This document shows positions 54,640 to 64,000 of a stretch of DNA of 64,000 bases, one piece after another (position 1 is the first letter of the stretch; each line of letters begins with the position of its first letter). The position numbers and the translations under genes were made by a program. Source of the DNA: Cherax quadricarinatus (lineage: Eukaryota > Arthropoda > Malacostraca > Decapoda > Parastacidae); assembly GCF_038502225.1 (NCBI RefSeq), contig NC_091374.1, forward strand, positions 8,571,151-8,635,150, given 5' to 3'. A model generated the notes under the pieces. That model had not been told where the DNA came from. It ran no database searches and saw only the letters and a list, made by a program, of their open reading frames with translations.

Positions 54640-55450
54640 TAGGGATGGGAAGGAGGTAGGATGCGACAGGCTGGGTGGGTGGCCAGTGAGCGCTCAATAT
54701 ACAAGTGCAGGTTTTGTCTGCTCTGGTACTTAACAAGGAAGGATACATGCACGTCTTTGTTATATATTACAGTGAACGTAGTTGCCCACTCACTGCACCA
54801 AAACAATTCTGGAATACTAGCTTCCGCTGTACAAGAAAAATAGAAGAAACAATCTTTAAATTTCATAACCACGTCTTTTTAAATAAATATTTCGGTCACT
54901 GTACTATCGATCAAGGTAACCTCATCCCCAAGTAACTTCCCCCCTACCTGAGATTAATTAAGAAAAGTTTGATTTAAGTTTTCTGGTTTTTATAGGGAAG
55001 AGATTAGCCAGACACTAATTAGGATATCGTAAACTGATTTACCAAATTTCCTCTTAAAATTTAGTGCAGTAGCTTTAAGGTGATAGGATATTTTGTTAAA
55101 AAATTCCTTCGGGTTAAAAAATTATTAAAAAACGTCCTAATATATTGGTAATTTTTGTATACGGACGTTTTACACATTGTATTGAGGCCTTCGTATGCCA
55201 AAAAAAAAAAAAATGTGATTATCTAAAGGTATTTATCAGATAAATAAAATTATATAAAATTTATAACTGAAAAAAATCTACTTTTGATTTGAGACTATGG
55301 AAAGCATTATATGTAGTTTGAATAAGGTGCCGCGAGTGTGTTGGAGTATAGCCTATTAATGCTTCAGAAATCTCACTGATACCAACAAAAAAAAATATTC
55401 TAAACTAGTAAATTGGGCGTTCCACTACCCACAATAATAATATAGCAAGA
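54640..55450. other. Intergenic stretch, no gene seen
   Basis: Short overlapping open frames at 54661-54935 lack recognisable motifs. Confidence 0.4.
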
Positions 55451-55454
55451 CTGG

Positions 55455-55611
55455 TTATAATAATAACCTTAATTTTTTAAGGGATGAACCGGTAAACCAG
55501 TAGAAGGCCTTGGTCAGATGACCAAAAGCTCCAGTGGCGGGGGTCGTCATATAACTAAGACCCGCGTCAGAAAAAACTTTTCCTGTTTCCTCACGAATCT
55601 CACCTAACTAC
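55455..55611 (+). mobile_element. Interspersed repeat family B, copy 5
   Basis: Matches the family over its full length, with substitutions in the terminal palindrome (CGTCAGAAAAAACTTTTCCTG). Confidence 0.75.
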
Positions 55612-55794
55612 CCAATAGCAAAATTAACCTCACTTTTGGTAAGATATGCAAGTGTTGAAAATTTGAGGCTGATCCCAAGATGTATTTTCTTGTTATGGAA
55701 CGGAAACGATGCTGAAAGAATTAAAATGCTCTGGTAACCGCAAAAGTTATTTCCCTTCTTTGGATACCTTAAAAAAAACGAAGAAATGACGTAG

Positions 55795-55915
55795 GCTTCA
55801 GAAGAAGCTTTTATTGGAATAGCGTTTCGCTTTGCGTAGAGCTTTATCAAGCCACTTCGGTGATTTGGTAAGGCCTTACACAGAGCAAATGTTGTCCCAA
55901 TAAACGCTTAGTCTG
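55795..55915 (-). mobile_element. Penelope-like fold-back fragment with hammerhead-like motif
   Basis: The minus strand reads CTTGATAAAGCTCTACGCAA, then AGCGAAACG, then CCAATAAAAGCTTC. The plus-strand right part (ttacacagagcaaatgttgtcccaataaacgctt) is a degraded opposite arm. The motif resembles the 60.6-kb element. Confidence 0.6.
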
Positions 55916-55919
55916 CAAC

Positions 55920-58490
55920 CTCTGTGTTTTCCTCACAATCATCGGCAGTACATTTGCATGGAAACCTTAAAGAGAGACAATCAGACTTTTCACATATTTT
56001 TCATTTCTTCCTGTTTGATCAGTGCATGTGTATGAAGACTGACTGACATTGTTTAAACTTTAAATCATCCATTAAAACGCTTTTTTCTATATTAGAACAA
56101 TTTTGCAGAGCTACTATATTGAGTTGGTGGGGTTCGTGGGAACGAGGCGGGAAAGGAGAATTTTATGGCGTAGGTAATGGAGACATGAAAAAAAAAGGAA
56201 ATTGCAAGAGTGCATATGACTGGAGGTGGAAATAGGGTTGAAAGAGGAGGAGGAAGAGGGAGGAAGGAGGCGGAGGAACCAGAGGAAGTATCACCTGGCA
56301 CGGGTCTCTGTCATTAATGACAAAAGACCCAGCACTATGCCTGGCCTCGGCACAGCAACCGCTGGCTTATCTTCAAATAATATACAGCAACAATCTCCGT
56401 GTAAAACTAATATAAGCAACAAGGAAACCATAGCCGTGATAAATGAAGACGTCTGAATGTTAAATGAAAATTTTTTACCACGGCTTTGGTACTTTTGTAC
56501 CTTATTCATAACTGATAAGATGGGATAGTGAAGAGGATATGTATATGTATATACATATATTCTCTTCACTTAACATATTTTATTTGTATATGATAAATTT
56601 CCATGAGCAAGGCTTGCTACCGCTGCATCCGGCCACATACGTTTACTGCTTGGGTCATTTTCCAAGTGCCAATGTGAGCTATTTCAAGCAAGGAGGAATA
56701 AAAAAATGCAAGAGTAACAGTTGATAATTATGTGGTAACAGTTGATAATTATGTCAAAATAAAATACGATCTGATCTGTTTAAATTAAAAATTCTCGAAA
56801 CTACTACTAAATATACACAAAAACATATTAAATGAGAATTCGTAAATAACAGAATAACGTTTCATGTATGGTAATGCGGTAAAATAGTCACTCAGGTTGG
56901 TGTACCGGTCGTGGTCACTATGCCGACACGGGGTACGGGTGTCGACCAAGGGACCTTCATATCATCCCCTCCCTTTACCTCAAAACATACACCATTTTAA
57001 TTAACTATTAGACTTAATTACACGGAGCTCATTACCTACCATTATGTACGCCTTGCATCCAAACTTACCAAAATTAGTAAAGGTTACGTTGAGTTTTGGG
57101 TAAAAAAAAAAAAACAAAAAAAAAACAGGGACAATGAACCGGCACAGTGCAAGACAATGCAAAAAATATTGAGGGAATGGACCTGAATGACATATTGCAG
57201 ACTATACCGAAGGAAAAACACTTATTATTTACATGATGTACAATACCTAATGTTGAAAATATGTTTGACCAAAGGTTTTTGGTTTGACAGTAAACGGAGA
57301 TCAGTTAGAATACTGGATGATTGTTGTTATTTCTAGATATACCCAAACGCGCACAAGGCGGCTTAAAGGGCAGGAATATACGCGAAGCTGCAGCAGTCGT
57401 GATGCAGTCCATCATCAAACCACGTACTGATTGTCGAGATGTCTGGGTTCGTAGAGTTACAGCTCTGCCAGACGTGTCGTACCAATTTATATTTTACTTA
57501 CATGTGATTAAACATACGATTTTACAGCTTTACATAACCTACCCTGAACTTATATAGAACAGAAATAAAAAAAATATTTTCTGTACTATTTTCTATAATA
57601 CTAGTGAGTTAGGGTTTAAAATGTTATGGGTACGTATTTTTGTGATAACTGTAGATTCTCGCTTTAAATTAATGGACAAAATTATAGACAAACTTACAAT
57701 CAGATATACTCGTTCGTTGATGCACTTGTTACTCTTAATGAAATCAATCTTCCATGAAAGGAAGTGGAAGGTGTGCAACACGCAAGGCAGGGTTCTGTCA
57801 CTGAAATACCACAATACTCCAGCGTAACTAAGACTAACTGGCGAATGTAGGTGAGTACCCCCCTTAAATGTAGGTGAGTGTACCTGTGAAGGATGAAGGA
57901 ATTGAAGGTGAGTATAGGAGTTACACAAGAGGCTTAAACCTATACAGCAACCACAAAACTAGATAATACTAGTACGTTCCTTTATTAACAGTCTGTGTGC
58001 TTCTTTTTAACCAGACCAATTTAGCGACCATGAAAATACAAGTAAACGAAACGAAAACAGGTGACTTGTAGTACAAGGAACAAGGAGGCTATGGTGACCT
58101 TGAATTGCGAGAGCAGTGTAGCTGAGCTCCACAGTAAAAGCAAGCAGAGCACATCTCACTAGCTGTGAGCTTGTTTCGTGCTGGAGTCTAATTTGTGCAG
58201 GGAGCAGAAAGAGTTTACAAGAGCACCACACCCTTGCTTCGTCCCACTGTCGAGGGAGAGGTCACCCCATGAGAATGTCGAGGAGTTAAAGAGGATGTTG
58301 TCATCGCTGCTTCCTCTTCACAACTACACTCCTCTGATGCTCTCATTTATATGCTACTTTGAAATATTCTTAATGCCTATTGCTTAACCAAAGGCTACTT
58401 TAAAAAAGCAAACTTTCATTTCAAATCTAAGGGCATCATAAACACAAGAAACTCTACTCCAACACTTTGGTTAAACGAAACAAATATGAT
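55920..58490. other. Intergenic stretch with a hairpin and purine tract
   Basis: 56220-56285 is purine rich. 56528-56570 is a hairpin with AGTGAAGAG and CTCTTCACT ends around a TATA-rich stem. 56880-56960 has a weak tRNA-like look that I could not support. Short open frames at 57321-57557 and 57593-57928 have no motifs. Confidence 0.5.
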
Positions 58491-58494
58491 TTTT

Positions 58495-58690
58495 CACTCA
58501 ATACATCACTGGAGGAACACAATCCTCCACTCCAACAAATCACTGGAGGCCCACCACCCTTCACTCCACCACATCACCGGAATGACATACCACTCTTCTC
58601 TCCAACACATCACTGGAGCGACACACTACTCTTCGCTCCATCAACCAACTGGATGAACACAATACCCTTCACATAAACAACTTCCTGGAG
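58495..58690. repeat. Minisatellite, period about 35 bp, diverged
   Basis: Units contain cactccaacacatcactgga with variable spacers. About five copies. Confidence 0.8.
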
Positions 58691-58876
58691 GATAATAACG
58701 AGTAACTGAGCCTCCATTTTCTCCTTACTGGAAGGCAAGTTATTGTGTTTACAGAGCACTAGGCCCCTCCTCACAGCAGGAGATGAGACACTAAACTCGT
58801 ACTCTCATTTCTCAAGAGGGTAGGAAGAATTACCTCACACTCCACCTTCCATAAAGATAACAGTTGAGAGAAGGTG

Positions 58877-58898
58877 AGAGAGAGAGAGAGAGAGAGAG
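58877..58898. repeat. (GA)n microsatellite
   Basis: About 11 GA units. Confidence 0.9.
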
Positions 58899-59069
58899 GA
58901 AGAGGAAGAGTTCCTTTTGTTGATCATGGTGGATGGAGGCATTGTAAATGGTTGAATGACCTTTAATAAGAGAGGAAGATCTGACGTGATGAGGCAGACG
59001 GCAGCTGTCGCCCGCGGAGCCACCACCGCCATCATCCAGTCTTCTGCCGCAGCAACATTTGTGTTCCAT

Positions 59070-59160
59070 CTTTATTATTATTATTAGTATTAGTATTATT
59101 ATTATTATTTATTATTATTGTATTCAATGGGAAGCGCTAAACTGATACTGGGTTACAGAG
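59070..59160. repeat. Family A end with (ATT)n tail, inverted
   Basis: An ATT-rich tail followed by GGGAAGCGCTAAACTG. It is the mirror of the 15.0-kb copy. Confidence 0.65.
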
Positions 59161-59284
59161 CTCCGAAGGAATGGATGGTCATAAGGTTTGACCCCACAGA
59201 AGAGAAGGGTAGCTCTAATTCCTGACAGCAAGTTCCTTTCAACATCAAGCGCCTTATCCCTTGAAGGAGGACCCGCTGACGTCA

Positions 59285-59387
59285 ACACAACAGCCACAAT
59301 GAAGATAAACTTTATAGCACAATCAATAAAACATCTGACTTATTGGGAACGCCTCAATGCACTTGAACTGTTCTCTCTCTCTCGAAA
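59285..59387 (+). pseudogene. Second-subfamily CR1-like RT fragment fused to repeat family A
   Basis: INFIAQSIKHLTYWERLNAL then ELFSLSR aligns with the ITAIKHLNYW segment of the 40-kb copy and with the RLR.L.LYSL motif typical of CR1 C-termini. At about 59388 the sequence switches abruptly to family A (CCCCTCAAGGGAGGTTCC). Confidence 0.65.
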
Positions 59388-59510
59388 CCCCTCAAGGGAG
59401 GTTCCTACTTGTTGGTGGGGGGCTCTTGATCTAAGGAATTGGATCTATGCTCGTATTCCTTGAATCGAGTCTGAATGCCTGCCATTCCCCCCTTCCCCCG
59501 GCGCGGGGGA
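59388..59510. repeat. Repeat family A, second long copy
   Basis: CCCCTCAAGGGAGGTTCC, GGGGCTCTTGATCTAAGGAA, then ccttgaatcgagtctgaatg, as at 14.9 kb. It ends in C/G homopolymers before a (TA)n tract. Confidence 0.8.
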
Positions 59511-59515
59511 AGGGG

Positions 59516-59518
<3 letters not shown>

Positions 59519-59607
<89 letters not shown>
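59519..59607. repeat. (TA)n microsatellite
   Basis: About 44 TA units. Confidence 0.95.
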
Positions 59608-59610
<3 letters not shown>

Positions 59611-59944
59611 CGCCCCAGTTCTGAAGAGCTGGATGAGATTTTCGCATTATAATCAGTGACAAACATGTAACAATATGTACTAGACATGTATCTCTCACAT
59701 CTCATGTACTGTATATGCCGTCTTTATATCAACTATCAACAATGTATCTCTTAAACCTTTTGTACCATATTATGTAATAAAATATACCTATTGGTAAAAA
59801 AGAATGAAAAGATGGGGTGGTAGAGGAAGTGGAATATTCAAACGGCTTCAGGAAGAAATTCAAGTATTCTTCCTTGAAGCCTTTCTATCCACTTCTCCGA
59901 GGCTGTGGGTACCACAGTTTACGCCAGAGGTGGACCCCATCCTA

Positions 59945-60132
<188 letters not shown>

Positions 60133-60181
60133 CATTAGACATGTTGATATTTTGCAATTTGTCGATGAGATCAACACTCAT

Positions 60182-60270
60182 ATTCGAGAAAAGGACGAAC
60201 CATTCCACACGGAGATAATAAGAGGACTACTGTACTTGACTTTGATAAGTGTCATGCCTTCGTATATATA
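60182..60270. repeat. Repeat adjoining the (TA)n tract, copy 2
   Basis: Closely similar to 45620-45705. On the minus strand both copies read EGMTLIKVKY followed by SPLI, so a coding ancestor is possible but unidentified. Confidence 0.75.
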
Positions 60271-60281
60271 ATATATATATA

Positions 60282-60578
60282 TGTCGTGCCGAATAAGTAA
60301 AACTAAAATTAAGGCCTTTCTAAAATTTTCTTTTATACGTTTAAAGATTTTTTTTTTATTTAACAAGCAAAATTTAATTTAGCCTAACCAACTAAGTATA
60401 TTTTATACAAGTTTACAATAATTTAATAATAAGCAAACACAATGAAATATATTTTTTTCGTTAGGTTCACAATGATTTTTGCGAAATTATTGCATTCACA
60501 AATTTCGCTTGCCTTATTCGGCAAGAAGAGCGTTGCTATTTAAGCCAAAACAGCAAGTTTTACCAATTCGGCACGACA
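60282..60578. mobile_element. 297-bp MITE with TGTCGTGCCGAAT terminal inverted repeats
   Basis: Left TGTCGTGCCGAATAAGTAAA and right AGTTTTACCAATTCGGCACG-ACA are inverted repeats of about 23 bases. They are flanked by TA on both sides, within a short TA tract. The interior is A+T rich and non-coding. TA duplication fits a Tc1/mariner- or PIF-type transposase; which one is not decided. Confidence 0.8.
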
Positions 60579-60587
60579 TATATATAT

Positions 60588-60720
60588 GGAAGTTTTTACC
60601 GAGACAACGCTTCGATGTATAAAGACTGATGATTTGATAAAGCTCTACACAACGAAACGTCCCAATAAAAACTTGTTCTGTAACGTGTGTCTTTTCCTCA
60701 CTATTGTCAGCAGTATGACA
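60588..60720 (+). mobile_element. Penelope-like fold-back fragment with hammerhead-like motif
   Basis: The left arm aagtttttaccgagacaacg is roughly complementary to the right arm cgtcccaataaaaactt. Between them TTGATAAAGCTCTACACAAC precedes GAAACG. It is shorter in stem II than the 55.8-kb copy. It adjoins the MITE. Confidence 0.6.
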
Positions 60721-60774
60721 CAGAGCCACATCAACCAAAGCATCCCTTAAAATAACTAGGATCGTAGATCCAAG

Positions 60775-61225
60775 GACTTCTTAAGAAAAGGGATCGTAAC
60801 ACTAGCATTCTGAGATAAGATAATAGCCCCGGCACCCTGAGGTAAGCGATCATAACTTGGGCACTCTGGAATAAGAGATCGTAATCCCTTGAACTCTGGA
60901 ACAAGGTATCGCAACCCAAACACCCTCTAACAAGTTATCGTAACCCCAGCACCATGAAACAGACTATCGCATCCCTCAGCACCCTGAAACAAGATATAAT
61001 ATCTCAAACACCACCCTGGAACAAAGCATCGTAATCCCAGCACCCTGGAACAAGGTATCGCATGCCTCAGCACCCTGGAACAAGATACCGCAACTTCAAC
61101 ATCATGGAACAAGGTATCGTTATCCCATCACCCTGGAACAAGCTATCGAAACCCCATCACCCTGAAACAAGGGAACATAACTCATCACCGTGGGAACAAG
61201 GGGTCGTGGGCCCATCAACGTCGAA
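60775..61225. repeat. Minisatellite, period about 33-36 bp, diverged
   Basis: Units of the type caccctggaacaaggtatcg then taacccca. Twelve or more diverged copies. Confidence 0.88.
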
Positions 61226-61497
61226 TACGAGATGGTGATTCTAACATTTGATTTCTCTAATGAAGAAAGTTAGACAACTGTCATGACCTGACAACAGTTG
61301 TCTCTCAGATACGGTGTACACTGCCAGTGGCCCTGTAACCCCCAACAAGATGATTGTTCTTAATTTTCCCAACACATGCCCAGGGCGCGTACGAATAAGC
61401 CGACGCAGCCCTTAGAAAGCAACAACAGCACAGGAGTCCTGCTGTAAGACCGCCCAGGCGGAGCCAACAAGAAATGACGTGCTGGAAAACTCTTGTT

Positions 61498-61498
<1 letters not shown>

Positions 61499-61534
<36 letters not shown>
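61499..61534. repeat. (GA)n microsatellite
   Basis: About 17 GA units. Confidence 0.9.
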
Positions 61535-61537
<3 letters not shown>

Positions 61538-61539
61538 AG

Positions 61540-62149
61540 TGATTACACTAGTATTATCCTAGGCTTTCTTAAGCAGGCGCTTATATGATAGCAAATTCTT
61601 GGTTACCAAGGAGTTTCCCAAACTTACATATATTTGGTGGGGCAAAGCACATTCTGTATAAACTGACAAAGCCCCACCCATCAATCTGCACCTCCCCCCT
61701 CCTCACTCATCAATTCACATACCCAGGCCATCAATTTGTACCTCCCTCTAATCCCGAAAATTCGCACATCCAACTCATCAATTTGCACATCACCCGTCAA
61801 GTTGCACCACATCACCCGTCAAGTTGCACCACCCCACCCGTCAAAGTGCCGAGATATTGGCTTGTTGTGAACTTAGCTGGTGGATATCGCCTCGTAAGGA
61901 CATTGAGCCCAGCTCATTTCCCTTTAATAATCGCAGGATCTATTGAAGATGTCGCCCAGGAGGATATTGGTGGAGAGGAATGATGGGGAGGGGGTAGGAG
62001 GGGAGGAGGAGAAGGGTAAGAAGAGAATGAGGGCGGTGAGAAGGAAGATAAGGCGAGGAGGGTGAGGCAAACGATATTGTTTGTATGTTATCAAGGCATG
62101 CGTAAACAGGATTTTTCCAGGTAGTACACTTTTCTAGATACTTACCTGT
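61540..62149. other. Intergenic stretch with a short tandem repeat
   Basis: 61786-61850 holds three copies of cacccgtcaagttgcacca. A 132-residue open frame (61585-61983) spans it, is Pro/His-rich and shows no motif. I do not call a gene. Confidence 0.5.
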
Positions 62150-62600
62150 CAAGGATCCACATCTATGAACACACCTCTACACCTGTACCACCAGCTGTTA
62201 ACACACCTCTATATCTGCACCACCAGCTGTGAAAACACCTCTACATTTGCACCACCAGCTTTCAGCACACCTCTATATCTGTATCACCAGCTGTGAACAC
62301 ACCTCTACACCTGTACAATCAAGCTGTGAACAAACCTCTACACCTATACCACCAAATGTGAACACACTTTAAATCTGTACCACCAGCTGTGAGCACACCT
62401 CTATCTGCACCACCAACTGTAAACACACCTCTATATTTCCACCACCATCTGTGAACACACCTCTGTATTTACACCACCAGCTGCGAACACACTATATCTG
62501 CACCACCACCTGTGAACACACTATATCTGCACCACCAGCTGCCAATACACCTGTACACATGCAACACCAGCTATCAACACATCTCTATACCTGCAATACG
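62150..62600. repeat. Minisatellite, period about 30 bp
   Basis: Units of ccaccagctgtgaacacacc then tctacacctgta, about 14 diverged copies. Confidence 0.9.
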
Positions 62601-62769
62601 ACTTCACATATGTAATGAAACAAGGATCATGTCTTAATTCACTGAACGTGACAAGTCCCACTAACAATTTAATTTTAACTAATACCCGGCCACATAAGAT
62701 ATGGGTAATAAATTCGCCTGTATACACGAAAAGTGAGTGTGGGCGAGTAGAGTGTAGTGTGTAAGCCGG

Positions 62770-62861
62770 GGCATTAGTGGCGTCTCACGTCATATAACTT
62801 AGCCTTGTTTCCACAGGCATTAGTGGCGTTTCACGTCATATAACTAAGTAAGCCTGTTTCC
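62770..62861. repeat. Tandem duplication of about 46 bp
   Basis: ggcattagtggcgt followed by cacgtcatataact appears at 62770 and 62816. Confidence 0.85.
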
Positions 62862-62869
62862 ACAATCTC

Positions 62870-63580
62870 GTACGTTTACAATTAGATTAGAAAGTATATT
62901 TACCACATGGGCTTGGCGCTTCATAAAAAATGTACATTCACAATAATGTGAAAGGTCCAGATGTATGTACTCAGCGAACAGACCGGAGCCCAAACTTATT
63001 CCCACTGGGTTCAGGGATTCAAACTAGTACGGTACGGAGTACCGAGGATCGAACAGCCGTCAATGTAAATGCAAGTTCAAACTTAAACTGACTCATCCAC
63101 AGAGCGTGAACAATTTATTACTTTTATAATGTGACGAGATATTCATTTCTTAAATTTTACACTACGTCTAAGACTTTTTTTGAGTGAGAGAAAAGATAAC
63201 GATTAAATCTTGAATGCTAAAAGACACTGCTACCTCTACATGTGCCTGTATTTCTGGATGCTCGAAATGGACGTAAAATTTTAAGATTTGTTATTCTCGG
63301 TTATGTTAATTTTGATTAGATTAACGAAAGTGAAATAAATTAAAAGGTTCAAAATACGTGTGGCACAGAGCGTACAGTTCCATTTGGAGCATGTATTTTC
63401 TCATGAATGATAATAGCTGGAAGATGGCTTACTCAAATACACCAGCCATTTGTTTCAATGTACACTTACAGGAGCGTATCTACTATGAAACTAATAAAGC
63501 TTAAGCTTCTGGGCTCCTAATCCCGGAGGGGCCCCAACACTACTTAAAAATTTTGGGTCTACTGTATCAGAAGGGGTTGT
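62870..63580. other. Intergenic stretch, no gene seen
   Basis: No gene or recognised repeat. Confidence 0.45.
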
Positions 63581-63582
63581 TA

Positions 63583-63622
<40 letters not shown>

Positions 63623-64000
63623 TAGTGTAATTCAATATAAAATAACAGTTAAAATCAAAATTATTGTTTTTACACAGGGTTTGACAAGGTTAGGGATCCC
63701 TAGCTTTATTGACAAGCTATTTACAGGTTAAGGATTCCTAACTTTATTGGCAAGCTAAGAGCTGTTACCTACATCAGCTCATTTGAAAGCATTTTTATTG
63801 TTATGAGACATACAAGTAGGGAACAGGATGAAGTTGGAGCCATCTGTGGGCCAGCATTTTCATGTGATCAACTGACTTTATCTCGTTGACATCATTATGC
63901 TGTACGAATGTGTTCCATACTCGAGTCATCCTGGGTATATATGATCTCAGATGGAGTAATGTTCTGGAGAAGGGTACAGCCAGAGTGAAGTTGCTGCTAG
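63583..64000 (-). mobile_element. 3' end of a LINE running out of the window, with (ATT)n tail
   Basis: On the minus strand an intact C-terminal reading is followed by a 3' UTR of about 180 bases. That UTR contains an internal duplication of about 42 bases (AATAAAG.TAGG...CCCTAACC type). An (ATT)n tract then serves as tail (63583-63622). Confidence 0.7.
63801..63998 (-). CDS. LINE ORF C-terminus, partial
   Basis: 65 residues in frame up to the window edge, ending in TAA. The motif RSYIPRMTRVWNTF matches the 'R...PR...WN.L/F' signature at the C-terminus of many LINE reverse transcriptases. No stop interrupts it. The upstream part is outside the window, so the family cannot be settled. Confidence 0.6.
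   Translation of the reverse strand, partial: SSNFTLAVPFSRTLLHLRSYIPRMTRVWNTFVQHNDVNEIKSVDHMKMLAHRWLQLHPVPYLYVS

Noticed and set aside
56880..56960. Possible tRNA-like sequence
   Set aside because: A and B boxes are too weak and I could not form an acceptor stem.
61585..61983. 132-residue ORF as a gene
   Set aside because: It is Pro/His-rich, spans a small tandem repeat and has no recognisable motif.

Overview
The window is eukaryotic, repeat-saturated and gene-poor. Its A+T-rich interspersed repeats, long microsatellites and decayed CR1-like and L1/Tx1-like LINEs point to an arthropod. Several short repeats (central SINE domain, 3' LINE tails, a TA-flanked MITE beginning TGTCGTGCCGAAT) resemble families I associate with decapod crustaceans such as crayfish, lobster or shrimp. 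That assignment rests on recalled repeat families, not on a host gene. No complete host protein-coding gene is visible.

Layout. 0.5-15 kb: two nearly full-length L1/Tx1-like LINEs on the minus strand (583-6242 and 8534-14623). Each has a zinc-knuckle ORF1, an APE endonuclease/reverse transcriptase ORF2 and its own target-site duplication (TSD). Two tRNA-derived SINEs lie between them. 15-24 kb: a 337-bp fold-back element, SINEs, LINE tails and a 5'-truncated LINE 3' end with a 12-bp TSD (21.65-22.19 kb). 24.2-26.9 kb: two adjoining minisatellites, the first with a recent 392-bp higher-order duplication. 27-28.5 kb and 34.7-38.3 kb: plus-strand CR1-like LINE copies. 29.4-31.5 kb: a SINE split by a deleted LTR retrotransposon with a 4-bp TSD. 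40-41.3 kb: a CR1-like copy of a second subfamily. 43.8-60.7 kb: several inverted-repeat insertions carrying hammerhead-ribozyme-like cores, plus minus-strand LINE fossils, (TA)n tracts, a MITE and minisatellites. 63.6-64 kb: the 3' end of another LINE that runs out of the window.

How the parts relate. Most of the DNA is layered transposon insertion. The LINEs encode the usual machinery: nucleic-acid-binding ORF1, target-nicking endonuclease and reverse transcriptase. SINEs, MITEs and fold-back elements are non-autonomous and presumably depend on partners elsewhere. Nesting gives a relative chronology: one fold-back element sits inside a CR1 fossil, and the LTR element sits inside a SINE. Non-transposon signals are few: a possible promoter with two CCAAT boxes and a palindromic RFX X-box at 50.73-50.88 kb, and an unidentified lysine-rich ORF at 46.70-47.11 kb.

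The most unusual finding is a set of fold-back insertions. Two reciprocally truncated copies of about 195 bp (43824-44017 and 52009-52203) have 17- and 13-bp TSDs. They share with otherwise dissimilar elements at 47.3, 55.8 and 60.6 kb an architecture of CTGANGA (or a decayed form), an extra nucleotide, stem II, then GAAA. This resembles the hammerhead motifs described in Penelope-like retroelements.
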